Of a stretch of 64,000 nucleotides of DNA, positions 19,722 to 31,253 are shown piece by piece (position 1 is the first letter of the stretch; each line of letters begins with the position of its first letter). Position numbers and translations under genes: made by a program. Under the pieces are notes generated by a model. It did not search any database. It was not told the DNA's origin and was given only the letters and a program-made list of their open reading frames with translations. The stretch is taken from positions 153,122 through 217,121 of the forward strand of contig JAHHHQ010000038.1 of assembly GCA_019359285.1 (NCBI GenBank), given 5' to 3'. The DNA comes from Nodosilinea sp. WJT8-NPBG4 (GTDB lineage: Bacteria; Cyanobacteriota; Cyanobacteriia; Phormidesmidales; Phormidesmidaceae).

Positions 19722-20359
19722 TGTCGCCCAAGGGGCCGAATCAGCAGCTAGATCAAGGCCCAAGATTTTTGTCAAGAGGCATGCCGGCAAATCGTTACAA
19801 AACAAAATATCTAGAGAGGCTTTTCCCCAGGTTTTCCCCAGGTTCAACCGACTTTTCCCCAGGTTTTCCCCAAGGGTTCACGTTGGAACACGGGATTGGG
19901 CAGCTTTGGGGAAAACAGTATTTTCTTTAGCGGCGATCGCCTAGTCGGCTGCCTGCCCGCTCGGGATCGCCAGAACCCCTACTCCATCGTGGCGACCCTG
20001 GGCTGCTAGCTCAAACAGGCCGGTAAGGCAAGATTGACAGTATCCGAGGAGTTCGGCAGAATGATGCGACTGGCAGAGCCGAGTACCGCGCTCCCCGGCC
20101 CGAAAAGCTCGTCTCTGGGTTCTTACAGGCTGGCCTATAGCACTTCGGTTTTGCCCTGGGCAGAGTTGGCCTAGACAAATCCCCATGTTCTTTTAGCAGA
20201 CAGAGTGTTGCATCGGCAGGCGTTGACTCTCTCACGCCTGGTTGCTGTGGGCGGCTTTATGCTGCCCTTCCCAAAGACTGGCTTCAGCGCCGGTCCGCTA
20301 GATTGTGTCCCGCCGCGATCGCTACAACAGTTCATCTCCCCTTACCAAGGCAGCGCCCT
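19722..20359. other. Gene-poor stretch between the membrane protein and DUF2811 genes
   Basis: About 640 bases. The first third holds the TTTTCCCCAGG repeat cluster (annotated separately). The rest (19930-20359) shows only short shadow frames with no ribosome-binding site, and I see no RNA gene or other structure in it beyond the upstream region of the DUF2811 gene. Confidence 0.5.
19821..19916 (+). repeat. Iteron-like cluster of TTTTCCCCAGG
   Basis: The 11-mer ttttccccagg occurs at 19821-19831, 19832-19842 and 19853-19863, with a near copy (ttttccccaagg) at 19864-19875 and an inverted partial copy (ttggggaaaa) at about 19907-19916. Pairs one/two and three/four are offset by 32 bases, so a 32-bp unit is duplicated. 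It may be protein-binding sites, but no binding factor is known. Confidence 0.7.
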
Positions 20360-20602
20360 ATGACCCTCAACATGAGCACTCCCAAAGTTAGCCTCATGGC
20401 CGAAGTGCCAGAAGACCTCTATAACGCGCTTCAGGTGTACCTAGATGGCAACCCCGCCTGGAGTCAGCACCGCGTATTCTGCGCTGCTCTATCGCTGTTT
20501 TTGATGCAAAGTAACCAGGGCGATAGTCAACGAGCGGCCGCTAAAGGTCGTCGCGATGTCAACCGCATCTACCTCGATGCCCTGTTTGACTACACTGTTT
20601 AG
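20360..20602 (+). CDS. DUF2811 family protein
   Basis: About 80 residues from the ATG at 20360 (a second ATG at 20372 is also possible). The core VSLMAEVPEDLYNALQVYLDGNPAWSQHRVFCAALSLFLMQ, with the C-terminal RDVNRIYLDALFD, matches the small cyanobacterial DUF2811 proteins, which look like ribbon-helix-helix or short helical proteins. Function unknown. It is followed by two strong hairpins. Confidence 0.82.
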   Translation: MTLNMSTPKVSLMAEVPEDLYNALQVYLDGNPAWSQHRVFCAALSLFLMQSNQGDSQRAAAKGRRDVNRIYLDALFDYTV

Positions 20603-20682
20603 CGACGAGCCCGGCCTGACGCCTACCACCTAGTAGTTGACCAGGCTGATTGTGACAAGCTCTGACGGCCTTTCTTTGGTTT

Positions 20683-20722
20683 AGGGTTCAAGGTAGGTCG
20701 CGAACCAGATACCTTGAACCCT
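20683..20722. terminator. 13-bp perfect inverted repeat, probable terminator
   Basis: agggttcaaggta (20683-20695) and taccttgaaccct (20710-20722) pair perfectly around a 14-base loop. It lies between convergent genes, so it may serve the DUF2811 gene. Confidence 0.6.
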
Positions 20723-20778
20723 TAATAACCGGTCACTTTGAGCTTGAGAGATTACTAGATTGCGATCGCCCGTGCTCT

Positions 20779-20817
20779 GGGTTTGAGGTGCAATTCTAAA
20801 CGTCACACCTCAAACCC
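20779..20817. terminator. 12-bp perfect inverted repeat, probable terminator
   Basis: gggtttgaggtg (20779-20790) pairs perfectly with cacctcaaaccc (20806-20817). It lies 15 bases past the stop of the minus-strand coiled-coil gene and could end both converging transcripts. Confidence 0.6.
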
Positions 20818-20831
20818 TGAGTCTTCCGCCC

Positions 20832-21581
20832 TTAATCAACCCAGCCAATATCAGCATCAGTTAGCATCGGATTAGGCTGCCCTTTTTGAATGGCATACTC
20901 CGGCACCCCCCGATGGTAGGTGGGTCTATCCTTAGTTTCCATGGGGCGACGGGGCGTGATGTCTGCTCCAGAGGTGCGGCGCATTGCCGGAGCCGGAGCC
21001 GGAGCAGCAGCGGGGGCCGGGGCCTCGGCCAGCTTCAGAATGGTTTTCTTAGCTTCATCCAGCTCGGCCTGGGTTTTGGTCAACGCCTCGGCCTTGGTCT
21101 TGGTTGCGGCCTCTGCCTGAGCGAGGCTGTCCTTTAGCTCAAATAGACGGCCCTGTTGGGTTTCGAGATCTTTTTGCAGCCCGGCAATGGTTTTCTCCAT
21201 CCGAGCCTTGTCTTTCTCGGCGGTGGCCAGGTCTTCTTCTAGGGCACTCACCCGCTGAGCCAGGTCAACATCGGGGGCGATCGGAGATTCTGCTTCAGCC
21301 GGGGGCTTAGCCGCCGCTATCTCTGCTTCGGCTGGGGGCTTAGCCGCAGCAACCTCCGCCTTAGCCTTTGGGGCGGGCGTTGCTTTGTCCTCGGACTTAG
21401 CCGGCTGGCGACTGGCCGCAGTGCGGCGAGAAGACCCAGAACGGGAAGCGCGGCGGCTAGCCGTAGCCTTAGGGGCCACAGGCGCTTCGTCAGCTTCAGC
21501 CTGAGGGGCGATCGCAGGGTCGGGGGCGTCAGCCTTATTCACTTCTTCTTTAAGTAGATCGGAGAGGCTTTTTTTCGTCAT
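20832..21581 (-). CDS. Coiled-coil protein partnered with ParA ATPase; candidate McdB (type 2)
   Basis: 249 residues. A short conserved-looking start ([19 protein letters not shown]), a basic/Ala/Pro-rich disordered region with duplicated [10 protein letters not shown] units, a coiled coil (about residues 108-185: [20 protein letters not shown] and following), an Ala/Pro linker, and a C-terminus ending GWVD with Trp247 three from the end. Established: McdB proteins, which position carboxysomes together with the ParA-type McdA, combine a charged disordered N-terminus, a coiled coil and an invariant C-terminal Trp. The start codon overlaps the ParA stop by 4 bases. I infer McdB type 2; it could instead be another ParA partner. 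Confidence 0.6.
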   Translation of the reverse strand: MTKKSLSDLLKEEVNKADAPDPAIAPQAEADEAPVAPKATASRRASRSGSSRRTAASRQPAKSEDKATPAPKAKAEVAAAKPPAEAEIAAAKPPAEAESPIAPDVDLAQRVSALEEDLATAEKDKARMEKTIAGLQKDLETQQGRLFELKDSLAQAEAATKTKAEALTKTQAELDEAKKTILKLAEAPAPAAAPAPAPAMRRTSGADITPRRPMETKDRPTYHRGVPEYAIQKGQPNPMLTDADIGWVD

Positions 21582-22219
21582 GGCTGGGTCCAGTCTCGCT
21601 GTAGTTCTTCGGCAACTCGGCAGTAGTCAGAACGGGCCTCCTGGCTGTTTTTGCCGCGCCACTTGAGCACCGGCAGCCCCTCTAATGCGGCCCGCTCGTG
21701 AGCTTTGTAGGCACGAATAAACGCATTACAGGCGGGAATTTTTAGCTCCAGCAGGGTGTTCTGGGCTTCAATGGCTTCGCCGACACTGCGGGAATCCACC
21801 TTCGTCAACAATACTCGATGGGATACCCCGCTGGGCGATACCGCTTCATTCACTGTAGTAATCAGCACGGCCAGATCCATGGGTGCCGGGGGCGTGGGCA
21901 GCAGCAAATAATCCGCCGATGGAATCACCGCCGCCAGGGTAGCTGACCCCAGTGCTGGCGGGGTATCCACCACAATCAGGTCATGGGTGTGCTCTTGCCT
22001 GAGCCGTTTTAACCGAGCTGGGTTAATTTCTGCCTTCACCTCAAAGCCCAGATCCACTGGGCTGCGACTCGTCCACCACAGGGCCGACCCCTGGGGGTCA
22101 GCATCGACCAGTAGCACCGATCGCGTCTCCGCAAACACCGCTGCCAAATTAACGGCGGTCGTGGTTTTGCCCACTCCTCCCTTGCCGTTAAACACCGCTA
22201 ACACAATCGGGCTAGCCAA
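21578..22219 (-). CDS. ParA/MinD-family ATPase; candidate McdA (type 2)
   Basis: 213 residues. Deviant Walker [10 protein letters not shown] with signature Lys13, Walker A' [14 protein letters not shown], Walker [14 protein letters not shown]. Such ATPases bind DNA as ATP dimers and position cargo through a partner that stimulates hydrolysis. The short length, the signature lysine and the coiled-coil partner with C-terminal Trp immediately downstream suit McdA type 2 (carboxysome spacing on the nucleoid). There is no parS-like repeat or ParB gene. The start is TTG at 22219, fixed by AAGGAGGA seven bases upstream. ParA membership is certain; McdA identity is inference. Confidence 0.75.
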   Translation of the reverse strand: MASPIVLAVFNGKGGVGKTTTAVNLAAVFAETRSVLLVDADPQGSALWWTSRSPVDLGFEVKAEINPARLKRLRQEHTHDLIVVDTPPALGSATLAAVIPSADYLLLPTPPAPMDLAVLITTVNEAVSPSGVSHRVLLTKVDSRSVGEAIEAQNTLLELKIPACNAFIRAYKAHERAALEGLPVLKWRGKNSQEARSDYCRVAEELQRDWTQP

Positions 22220-22470
22220 TTAAAGTTCCTCCTTAGGAGATGCGGCCAAAGCCTCTAGCCAGCTGTCTACCAAGATTCTCAAGGACAGATCAGCTACAGC
22301 AAACGCTGCATTGCTCGTTTCCCAGAGCCACGCCAGCGCTTCAACCTACGGAATAGTACTGCAAGCTTGCTCGAACAGCATATCTAGATTTGCCCCATTC
22401 TCTAAAAACCTCGTCGCCTACACCCACCCCTCTGCCCCCTTGATAAAATACAGCCACCCTAGTCGAGATC

Positions 22471-22550
22471 AGCCCCAGGGCGCAGCATCATGCCGTAACT
22501 GGCTGTGGCTGTCATCCTGGGGCTAATTAGGGCGATCGCTTTTAGCCCCA
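22471..22550 (+). promoter_or_regulatory. Two mutually exclusive hairpins in a leader, possible attenuator
   Basis: agccccagg (22471-22479) pairs with cctggggct (22516-22524). The 3' arm of that stem, tggggcta (22518-22525), can instead pair perfectly with tagcccca (22543-22550). A tgataaaat-like -10 lies at about 22441. The rest of the 22220-22606 gap holds no gene. Confidence 0.4.
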
Positions 22551-22606
22551 AAAGCGCCCTACCGATATAGAAAGCTTATTACTCCTAACCGTTTACCCAG
22601 TTTCCC

Positions 22607-23242
22607 ATGGCTAATTCCACCGAGTCGGCTGCCACTACATCGTCAAAGACCTGGTTTAGCCGTCGTCCCAAGCAGCGCATTTTGACGGCTCCGCTGCCTG
22701 ACCCCATTGCTGAAAACATCGATGCAATTATTACGCTTCACCGCCAGGAAGCCGAGAAGGCCTCGGCCACAGAGCGAATTTTAGAGGTGGTGGCTTCGTG
22801 GTTTAGTCGACCCGGGTTTTTGTACATGCTGCTGCTGAGTCTAGGCTTTTGGCTCGGTGGCGATGCGCTTAACCACACCAGCCTGCTGCCCTTTGAACTA
22901 CCTACCTTCGGCTGGGGGGACCAGGGGCTAGATGCAGCGTCGCTGCTGATCTCGACCGGGGTGCTGATTCGCCAAAACCGCCAGGAAAGCTTTGCCGAAC
23001 AGCGCACCCAGCTAATGCTTCAGCTCAACCTGCTGTCGGAGAAGAAAATTGCCAAGATCATTGCCCTGCTGGAAGAGCTGCGCGAAGATCTGCCCGATGT
23101 CGCCCAGCGCTACGACCACGAGGCGGCTGTGATGCAGCTCTCCACCGATCCCCTGGCGGTGCTGGAGGCCTTAAAGGAAAACCTGGAAGAAGAAATATCT
23201 AAGGAAAACCTGGAAGAAAAAATATCCGCCGAGGACGCGTGA
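22607..23242 (+). CDS. DUF1003 membrane protein
   Basis: 211 residues. PLPDPIAENIDAIITLHRQEAEKASATERILEVVASWFSRPGFLYMLLLSLGFWLGG, the second hydrophobic region (GLDAASLLISTGVLIRQNRQ) and FAEQRTQLMLQLNLLSEKKIAKIIALLEELR match DUF1003, which has two membrane helices and a helical C-terminus. Function unknown. The last 20 residues arose from a 27-bp tandem duplication (KENLEEEIS/KENLEEKIS). No clear Shine-Dalgarno precedes the ATG at 22607. Confidence 0.88.
   Translation: MANSTESAATTSSKTWFSRRPKQRILTAPLPDPIAENIDAIITLHRQEAEKASATERILEVVASWFSRPGFLYMLLLSLGFWLGGDALNHTSLLPFELPTFGWGDQGLDAASLLISTGVLIRQNRQESFAEQRTQLMLQLNLLSEKKIAKIIALLEELREDLPDVAQRYDHEAAVMQLSTDPLAVLEALKENLEEEISKENLEEKISAEDA
23174..23227 (+). 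repeat. 27-bp in-frame tandem duplication
   Basis: Units 23174-23200 and 23201-23227 differ at only a couple of bases and each encode nine residues at the C-terminus of the DUF1003 protein. The high identity suggests a recent event. Confidence 0.8.
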
Positions 23243-23307
23243 CCGTCAACGGTTTCGTGGGCTAAGGGTGGTTCACGGTAGCTGGCTGTGGGCTCGGTGG
23301 CTGAGGC

Positions 23308-23670
23308 CTAGCGCAGCAGCTGCTTGACGGTGCTAATCATATCGGCGGGCCGAAAGGGCTTGGTGATGTAGGCATCGGCCCCTTGCTTCATACCCCAGTA
23401 GCGGTCAAACTCTTCGGCCTTGCTGGAGCAAATAATGACGGGAATATTTTGGGTAGCGGCGGTGTTTTTGATCCATCGACAGAGCTCGTAGCCATTCATG
23501 TTGGGCATGACAATGTCGAGCACCACCAGATCGGGAGGCGTCGCCTGAATCATCTCCTGGGCTTCTACGCCGTCTTTGGCTTCCACCACGGTCAAGCCCG
23601 CCTTAATCAGCAGCCCGGCGATCATTTCTCGCAGGGTTGAACTGTCATCCACAATTAGCACTGTACTCAT
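23308..23670 (-). CDS. Single-domain response regulator (PilH/CheY-like)
   Basis: 120 residues, receiver only: VLIVDDSSTLREMIAGLL, phospho-acceptor Asp52 in LVVLDIVMPNMNGYELCRWI, IICSSKAEEFDRYWGMKQGADAYITKPF. The Tyr-Trp-Gly-x-x-Gln-Gly-Ala signature is typical of PilH/PixH/TaxY-type regulators of type IV pilus motility in cyanobacteria, but no CheA, CheW or pil gene is adjacent, so the pathway is unassigned. Confidence 0.88.
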   Translation of the reverse strand: MSTVLIVDDSSTLREMIAGLLIKAGLTVVEAKDGVEAQEMIQATPPDLVVLDIVMPNMNGYELCRWIKNTAATQNIPVIICSSKAEEFDRYWGMKQGADAYITKPFRPADMISTVKQLLR

Positions 23671-23786
23671 ACCGATGCCTCGCTGACGGTATGCAGACCG
23701 CCCATTGCTCCGTAGCTATTATGGCCAATTTGGGCAGACTCTAACACTTTATTTGAGGACGGCATCGCAGAGGGGATGAAGGATAG

Positions 23787-24689
23787 TTATCGCAGCGAAA
23801 ACTTGCGAACTGCCAGCAAGCTGCCCATTAACCCCACTAGGGTACCCAGCCCCAGCAGTGCCGCAGGCAGCAGAATGAGCTGCTGGGGCGTTAGCCTCAG
23901 CCCCTGCACCACAAACTGAATGAAGTCGGCTTGCTGGGTAGCCAGCTCGGTTAAAAAGCGCTGAATGGCAAACAACAGTCCCCAGGCTACGGTGGCTCCG
24001 GCTAGACCAAAGGTGGCTCCCTGCAAAATGAAGGGCAGGTAGATCCAAATGCGGGTCGCTCCGACTAACTGCATGACCTCGATCTCGCGCTTGCGAGCCA
24101 GCACAATCAGACGGATGGTGGTGGTGATGACGGCGGTGGCGGTGAGGGTGAGAATGGTGATGACAAATAGGCTGGTCCACTTGAGGCCATCGTTGAGCTG
24201 GGCCAGGCGGGTAACGGCTTCGTCGACATAGCGCACCTCGTCGATGCCCTCGAGGCTTTGAAGCTGAGTGGCGATCGCCGGCACCGACTCAGAATCCTTC
24301 GCTTTAACCTTGAGCTCGTCGACTAGGGGATTGCCCTTGAGCTGGTCGGTGGCTCCGGCAATGTCAGACAGACCCAAGTCGGCCACCAGAGACGCCCAAG
24401 CCACTTCCTTGGTTACCGGGGTAACTGCCACCACGTTGGGGAAGCCCTCTACTACCGGCTTTAGATCACTGGCCTGAAAGCCGCTTTCTAAGTAGGCGGA
24501 TACTTCAAGTTGGCTACCAAACTGGTTGAGCAGCCGCTCTAGCTGCCAGGTCGATTGTAGGCTAATGCCAAATAAAAACAGCAGCACGGTGATGGTGCTG
24601 ATGGCCGCCCAGTTCATCCAGCCGCCGCGTCGCAGCCCCAGAAAGGTTTCGCGCAGTAGGTAGTCGAACTGAGTGAAAAGCTTAAACAT
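23787..24689 (-). CDS. ftsX: Cell division protein FtsX (ABC-type permease)
   Basis: 300 residues from the ATG at 24689; the frame is open to 24791 but that extra part has no domain sense. Starts MFKLFTQFDYLLRETFLGLRRGGWMNWAAISTITVLLFLFGISL (first membrane helix), followed by an extracytoplasmic domain (about 60-165) and three C-terminal helices (SLFVITILTLTATAVITTTIRLIVLARKREIEVMQLVGAT and LLPAALLGLGTLVGLMGSLLAV). FtsX works with the ATPase FtsE to activate cell-wall hydrolases at the septum; ftsE is not beside it here, as in many cyanobacteria. Confidence 0.9.
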   Translation of the reverse strand: MFKLFTQFDYLLRETFLGLRRGGWMNWAAISTITVLLFLFGISLQSTWQLERLLNQFGSQLEVSAYLESGFQASDLKPVVEGFPNVVAVTPVTKEVAWASLVADLGLSDIAGATDQLKGNPLVDELKVKAKDSESVPAIATQLQSLEGIDEVRYVDEAVTRLAQLNDGLKWTSLFVITILTLTATAVITTTIRLIVLARKREIEVMQLVGATRIWIYLPFILQGATFGLAGATVAWGLLFAIQRFLTELATQQADFIQFVVQGLRLTPQQLILLPAALLGLGTLVGLMGSLLAVRKFSLR

Positions 24690-24948
24690 AAGCGCCCTTG
24701 CCTGGGTGAGTTGGGCTGACGGTAATTGAACCGACAATAACAGATATGGGGGGCAGCACCCGATGCCAACGCTAACTACAGCATGGTACAAACTATGCTC
24801 TGTTCATACCCTTGTCAAGGGGCATTCGCTATTCGCAACCTAAGTGGCCTGGGCTAGGCGACTTTAGGCTGAGCCTTGAACCGCTTTTAGGAAGGCTAGG
24901 CAGTAGCTAATATTAAAGTGATCTAGGAGTTTAAGGATAGATGTGTAA

Positions 24949-25929
24949 ATGGCTGAAGCGGCTGGTTTGCCCGATCGCCAGGCGGTGATTGACCAAGCTC
25001 TAGCCCTGGGGTTTCACCTAGTGGGCATTGCTGCTGTGGAATCTGAGCCGAGCCCAGCTGAAACCGCCGCCGTGGGTCATCTGCAAACCTGGCTTAACCA
25101 GGGCCACCAGGCCGACATGGACTGGATGGCAAACCCTAGAAGGCAGGACATTCGCCAGGTGCTGCCGGGGGCGCGATCGCTGATCTGTTTGGCCCTCAAC
25201 TACTACACTCCCCACCGCCATTCTCAAGACCCAAGCCACGGCAAAATCTCGCGCTACGCCTGGGGTCGCGACTACCACCGGGTGCTGCATAAGCGCCTCA
25301 AGGCTCTGGCCGACTGGCTGACGACGGCTGGAGAGGGGACGATTCAGTCGCGCTACTACGCCGACACTGGCCCGGTGCAGGACAAGGCCTGGGCTCAGCA
25401 GGCGGGCCTGGGCTGGGTAGCCAAAAACGGCAACCTGATCACCCGCCAGTACGGCTCCTGGGTGTTTCTGGGAGAGCTGGTAACGACCCTGGCGTTGGTC
25501 CCCGACTCGCCCCATACCGCCCATTGTGGCACCTGCACCCGCTGCCTAGATGCCTGCCCCACTGGAGCGATTACCCAGCCCTACGTGGTTGACGCCAACC
25601 GCTGCATTGCCTACCACACCATTGAAAATCGGGATGAAGCGCTGCCCGAGGCGATCGCGCCCCACCTGCAAAACTGGGTGGCGGGCTGCGACATTTGTCA
25701 GGATGTCTGCCCCTGGAACCAGCGCTTTGCCCAGCTCACCACTGTCGATGAATTTCAAGCCCGCCCCGAGAACCTGGCCCCAAACTTAGACGATTTAGCT
25801 AACCTATCAGAAGCAGATTGGGACAGTCGATTTCGGGCTTCGGCCCTGCGGCGCATTAAACCGGCCATGTGGCGGCGCAATGCCCGAGCTGCTCAGAAGT
25901 GGTCGGGTGACCATAGCGCCGACCCGTAA
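24949..25929 (+). CDS. queG: Epoxyqueuosine reductase QueG
   Basis: 326 residues. Cobalamin-dependent Fe-S enzyme that reduces epoxyqueuosine to queuosine at the wobble base of certain tRNAs. Two 4Fe-4S clusters are visible: [16 protein letters not shown] and [11 protein letters not shown]. The QueG core ([56 protein letters not shown]) is intact. Length is as expected. AAGGA lies upstream of the ATG at a rather long distance. The window also carries cobalamin-synthesis genes at 49 and 60 kb, consistent with a B12-dependent enzyme. Confidence 0.95.
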   Translation: MAEAAGLPDRQAVIDQALALGFHLVGIAAVESEPSPAETAAVGHLQTWLNQGHQADMDWMANPRRQDIRQVLPGARSLICLALNYYTPHRHSQDPSHGKISRYAWGRDYHRVLHKRLKALADWLTTAGEGTIQSRYYADTGPVQDKAWAQQAGLGWVAKNGNLITRQYGSWVFLGELVTTLALVPDSPHTAHCGTCTRCLDACPTGAITQPYVVDANRCIAYHTIENRDEALPEAIAPHLQNWVAGCDICQDVCPWNQRFAQLTTVDEFQARPENLAPNLDDLANLSEADWDSRFRASALRRIKPAMWRRNARAAQKWSGDHSADP

Positions 25930-25977
25930 CCAACGTACACTCTATATAGTTCTGCTATCTAACCGGCGAAGTTTACC

Positions 25978-26859
25978 GTGCTAAAACGCTCTCTCCTGCC
26001 CCTGCTTACCCTCTGTGGATTGCTCGGCGCTGCTCTGCCGGCCCACTCCCAAGCTTTGACCCCCTACGTGCTGCCCCTTAACTACGATTTGATGACCGAG
26101 CAGGGGCTGTTTCTCGCCAACGAAGCCCAGCAGCTAGCAGAGTTTCAGCAGTTTGGGCGAGCGTTGGCCCTGGCGCAGCTGGCGGCGCAGCTGGCTCCCA
26201 ACGACGGCCAGGTATTGGCTCTGCTGGGCGGGCTCTACCTGCAAAACAACGAGGTCGACAAGGCGCTACCGCTGCTAGAGCAATCCCGTAGCCTGCTGCC
26301 CGACAACGCCCGGGTGCTATTTGCCTTGGGCTCGGCCTACCTGCAGCAAGATAACCCTCAGTTAGCTTCCAGCTACCTGGAGCAGGGGCTCCAGATTGAG
26401 CCCAACAACCCCAGCGCTCTGTTTGACCTGGGCAACACCTACTTCAAGCTGGGCCAATATCCCCAGGCGATCGCCCAGTTTGAGCAGTCGGTGGCGGCAG
26501 AACCCGACTTTTGGCCCTCGGTGAACAACATTGGTCTGGTGCTCTACGAGCAGGGCGAGGCGCAACGGGCCGTGGAGTACTGGCGCTCTAGCCTGGAGCT
26601 GGCGGGCAATGAGCCCGAGCCCAAGCTGGCGATCGCAGCGGCCCTGCACGCCCAGGAAAACTGCGGGGTAGCGGTGCTTAGAGCCAGCAGCGCCGCCTGC
26701 CAAGAGGCGCTACGCCTGGGCACTGAAGCCCTGGAGCAAGACAGCCGCTACGCCGACATCGAATTCTTGAAGACTAACCTTTGGGGCGATCGCCTGCTGA
26801 CCTCTACCAGCGCGTTCTTTGAGGTACCCGACATTAAAGCGCTGATTGCTGAACTGTAG
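25978..26859 (+). CDS. Exported TPR repeat protein
   Basis: 293 residues, GTG start. A signal peptide is clear (MLKRSLLPLLTLCGLLGAALPAHS, cleavage near residue 25). At least four tetratricopeptide repeats follow (APNDGQVLALLGGLYLQNNE, NARVLFALGSAYLQQDNPQL, NNPSALFDLGNTYFKLGQYP, and WPSVNNIGLVLYEQGE). Probably a protein-interaction scaffold in the periplasm or lumen; partner unknown. It starts 48 bases after queG and could share its transcript. Two Cys near residues 222 and 232 may form a disulfide. Confidence 0.88.
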   Translation: MLKRSLLPLLTLCGLLGAALPAHSQALTPYVLPLNYDLMTEQGLFLANEAQQLAEFQQFGRALALAQLAAQLAPNDGQVLALLGGLYLQNNEVDKALPLLEQSRSLLPDNARVLFALGSAYLQQDNPQLASSYLEQGLQIEPNNPSALFDLGNTYFKLGQYPQAIAQFEQSVAAEPDFWPSVNNIGLVLYEQGEAQRAVEYWRSSLELAGNEPEPKLAIAAALHAQENCGVAVLRASSAACQEALRLGTEALEQDSRYADIEFLKTNLWGDRLLTSTSAFFEVPDIKALIAEL

Positions 26860-26884
26860 CCATTGATGGCGGATTGCCCACTGC

Positions 26885-27829
26885 TCAGTAGCGCTGGGGT
26901 ACAAAAAACTGCTCGTTGATCGGGGGGCGCTCGTAGTCATCCGGCGCGCTGCGACGTGGGGCTAGCTCCAGCGGCTCGGGGGTCATATCGACGTAGTCGA
27001 CCTTGCTGAGAATGTGGCTGATGCAGTTGAGCCTGGCCCGCTTTTTGTCGTCAGCTTCGACCGTAAACCAGGGCGCTTCGGGAATGTTGGTGTGGGCAAA
27101 CATGGCGTCTTTAGCCTGGGAATACTCCACCCAGCGATCGCGCGACTCCAGATCCATCGGGCTGAGCTTCCAGCGGCGGGCCGGGTCGGTCATGCGCGAC
27201 TGAAACCGCCGCTCCTGCTCGTCATCGCTGACCGAAAACCAGTACTTCAGCAGAATGATGCCCGATCGCACCAGCATGCGCTCAAACTCGGGGCAGGTGT
27301 GCAGAAACTCGTCGTACTGAATATCGGTGCAGAAGCCCATGACATGCTCAACCCCAGCCCGGTTGTACCAGCTGCGGTCAAAGCAGACGATTTCTCCGGC
27401 GGCGGGCAGGTGAGCCGCGTAGCGCTGAAAGTACCATTCAGTTTTTTCGCGATCGCTCGGTGTCCCCAACGCCACCACTCGGCAACCGCGCGGGTTCAGC
27501 GGCTCGGTGAGGCGCTTAATGGTGCCGCCCTTGCCAGCCGCGTCGCGGCCCTCAAACAAAATCACGATTCGGGTGCCGGTGTGCTTGACCCAGTACTGCA
27601 TTTTCACCAACTCCACCTGAAGGCGAGCCAGCTCTTTTTCGTAGAATTTGCTGGTTAGCTTGGAGCTGCCTTCCGACTCAGACAGGTAGTGAAAGACAGG
27701 GGGCTCCAAGCCTTTCGCATGATCTTTCTTACGCTGGTGCTTAGCCTTCTTCTTGTCTTTCTTTGTCTTTTTGAAGGAGTTAGCGCCCTCGGTAATCTCG
27801 AAATCGGCTGCGGCTTTGCGATCGCCCAT
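26885..27829 (-). CDS. ppk2: Polyphosphate kinase 2 family protein
   Basis: 314 residues. PPK2 motifs: Walker A in VILFEGRDAAGKGGTIKRL, lid/Walker B region EIVCFDRSWYNRAGVEHVMGFC, and QERRFQSRMTDPARRWKLSPMDLESRDRW. PPK2 enzymes use polyphosphate to phosphorylate nucleoside mono- or diphosphates, or run in reverse. The N-terminus (about 1-40) is very Lys-rich (KKTKKDKKKAKHQRKKDHAKG), possibly for polyphosphate or nucleic acid contact. The subclass is not assigned; the one-domain length fits class I/III. Convergent with the TPR gene and downstream of alaS on the same strand. Confidence 0.92.
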   Translation of the reverse strand: MGDRKAAADFEITEGANSFKKTKKDKKKAKHQRKKDHAKGLEPPVFHYLSESEGSSKLTSKFYEKELARLQVELVKMQYWVKHTGTRIVILFEGRDAAGKGGTIKRLTEPLNPRGCRVVALGTPSDREKTEWYFQRYAAHLPAAGEIVCFDRSWYNRAGVEHVMGFCTDIQYDEFLHTCPEFERMLVRSGIILLKYWFSVSDDEQERRFQSRMTDPARRWKLSPMDLESRDRWVEYSQAKDAMFAHTNIPEAPWFTVEADDKKRARLNCISHILSKVDYVDMTPEPLELAPRRSAPDDYERPPINEQFFVPQRY

Positions 27830-27867
27830 GGGTGTTGCCCTAATAGACTGCCGCTATGAGCTTAGCG

Positions 27868-30519
<2,652 letters not shown>

Positions 30520-30847
30520 GGAACGGGGAGATGGGGGTGGGTGGGTAAGGGGGGTAGATGGGTGGTCAGCTGTAGGGTGCATTCACAAAGCGATGTATCA
30601 CTTTGGGTGCTTACAAATATCCCAAACTTCTATTTTGACCGATGATTGCAGATTGCGAAGCTAACCGGGTCAGATATTTGTGCAGAAGGGCGCGATCGCA
30701 TCAATCTCGGTGTCGGTAGCTCTGAGCCCACTCGACTGAGGGTACATTCCTAGACAGCGGTTGCGCTCGCCAGGGCGTGAGGGGTGTGGGGTAGAGCAAA
30801 CGCGCTATGCAAAAATCTTGGCGTGATCAACCTACAGACCAGGGACT

Positions 30848-31120
30848 ATGGAACAAATTCGAGCGGTGATTCATGGGACTGTGCAGGGAGTTGGGTTTCG
30901 CTATCACACCTGCCAGACAGCCCAACAGCTGAAGGTTAGAGGCTTTGTCCGCAACCAGCCAGATGGCACCGTTGAAATTGTGGCAATGGGTGCCAGCGAC
31001 CAGCTAAAGGCCCTACTGCGCTGGGCTCATCAGGGACCAGAGGGTGCCCGAGTTACCCAGGTAGAGACTGAACCTTATACAGGATCAGCTCATTTTGACG
31101 GGTTTACCATTGAGCGCTAG
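30848..31120 (+). CDS. acyP: Acylphosphatase
   Basis: 90 residues, the usual size. Hydrolyses acyl phosphates. The phosphate-binding loop GTVQGVGFRYHT carries catalytic Arg18, and GFVRNQPDGTVEIVA carries Asn36. The gene stands alone between alaS (divergent) and the left edge of the accessory island; a decayed rodA fragment begins 28 bases past its stop. Confidence 0.95.
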   Translation: MEQIRAVIHGTVQGVGFRYHTCQTAQQLKVRGFVRNQPDGTVEIVAMGASDQLKALLRWAHQGPEGARVTQVETEPYTGSAHFDGFTIER

Positions 31121-31148
31121 CCGCTGTATCTGAATGTAATGAATCAAA

Positions 31149-31240
31149 AGCAGCGCCGATCGCCCGTAGCTCAGCTACAGCAGCGGAATGCCGATAATGA
31201 GAGCCAGACTAAGGGGCATACCAATGGTGAGCAGGTGACT
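31149..31240 (-). pseudogene. Decayed fragment of the rodA 3' region (left copy)
   Basis: The plus strand here reads like the complement of the rodA 3' region at about 44007-44100: cagcgccgatcgcccgtagc is identical, and tcag, cagcggaatgccg and ccaat follow in order, with substitutions and small gaps. No frame is kept. It is a remnant of a rodA copy in the same orientation as intact rodA, about 12.8 kb away. Confidence 0.75.
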
Positions 31241-31253
31241 GTAACCACCTTAG

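Noticed and set aside
19821..19916. Chromosomal replication origin
   Set aside because: The repeats are TTTTCCCCAGG rather than DnaA boxes (TTTTCCACA type), and no dnaA or dnaN gene is near.
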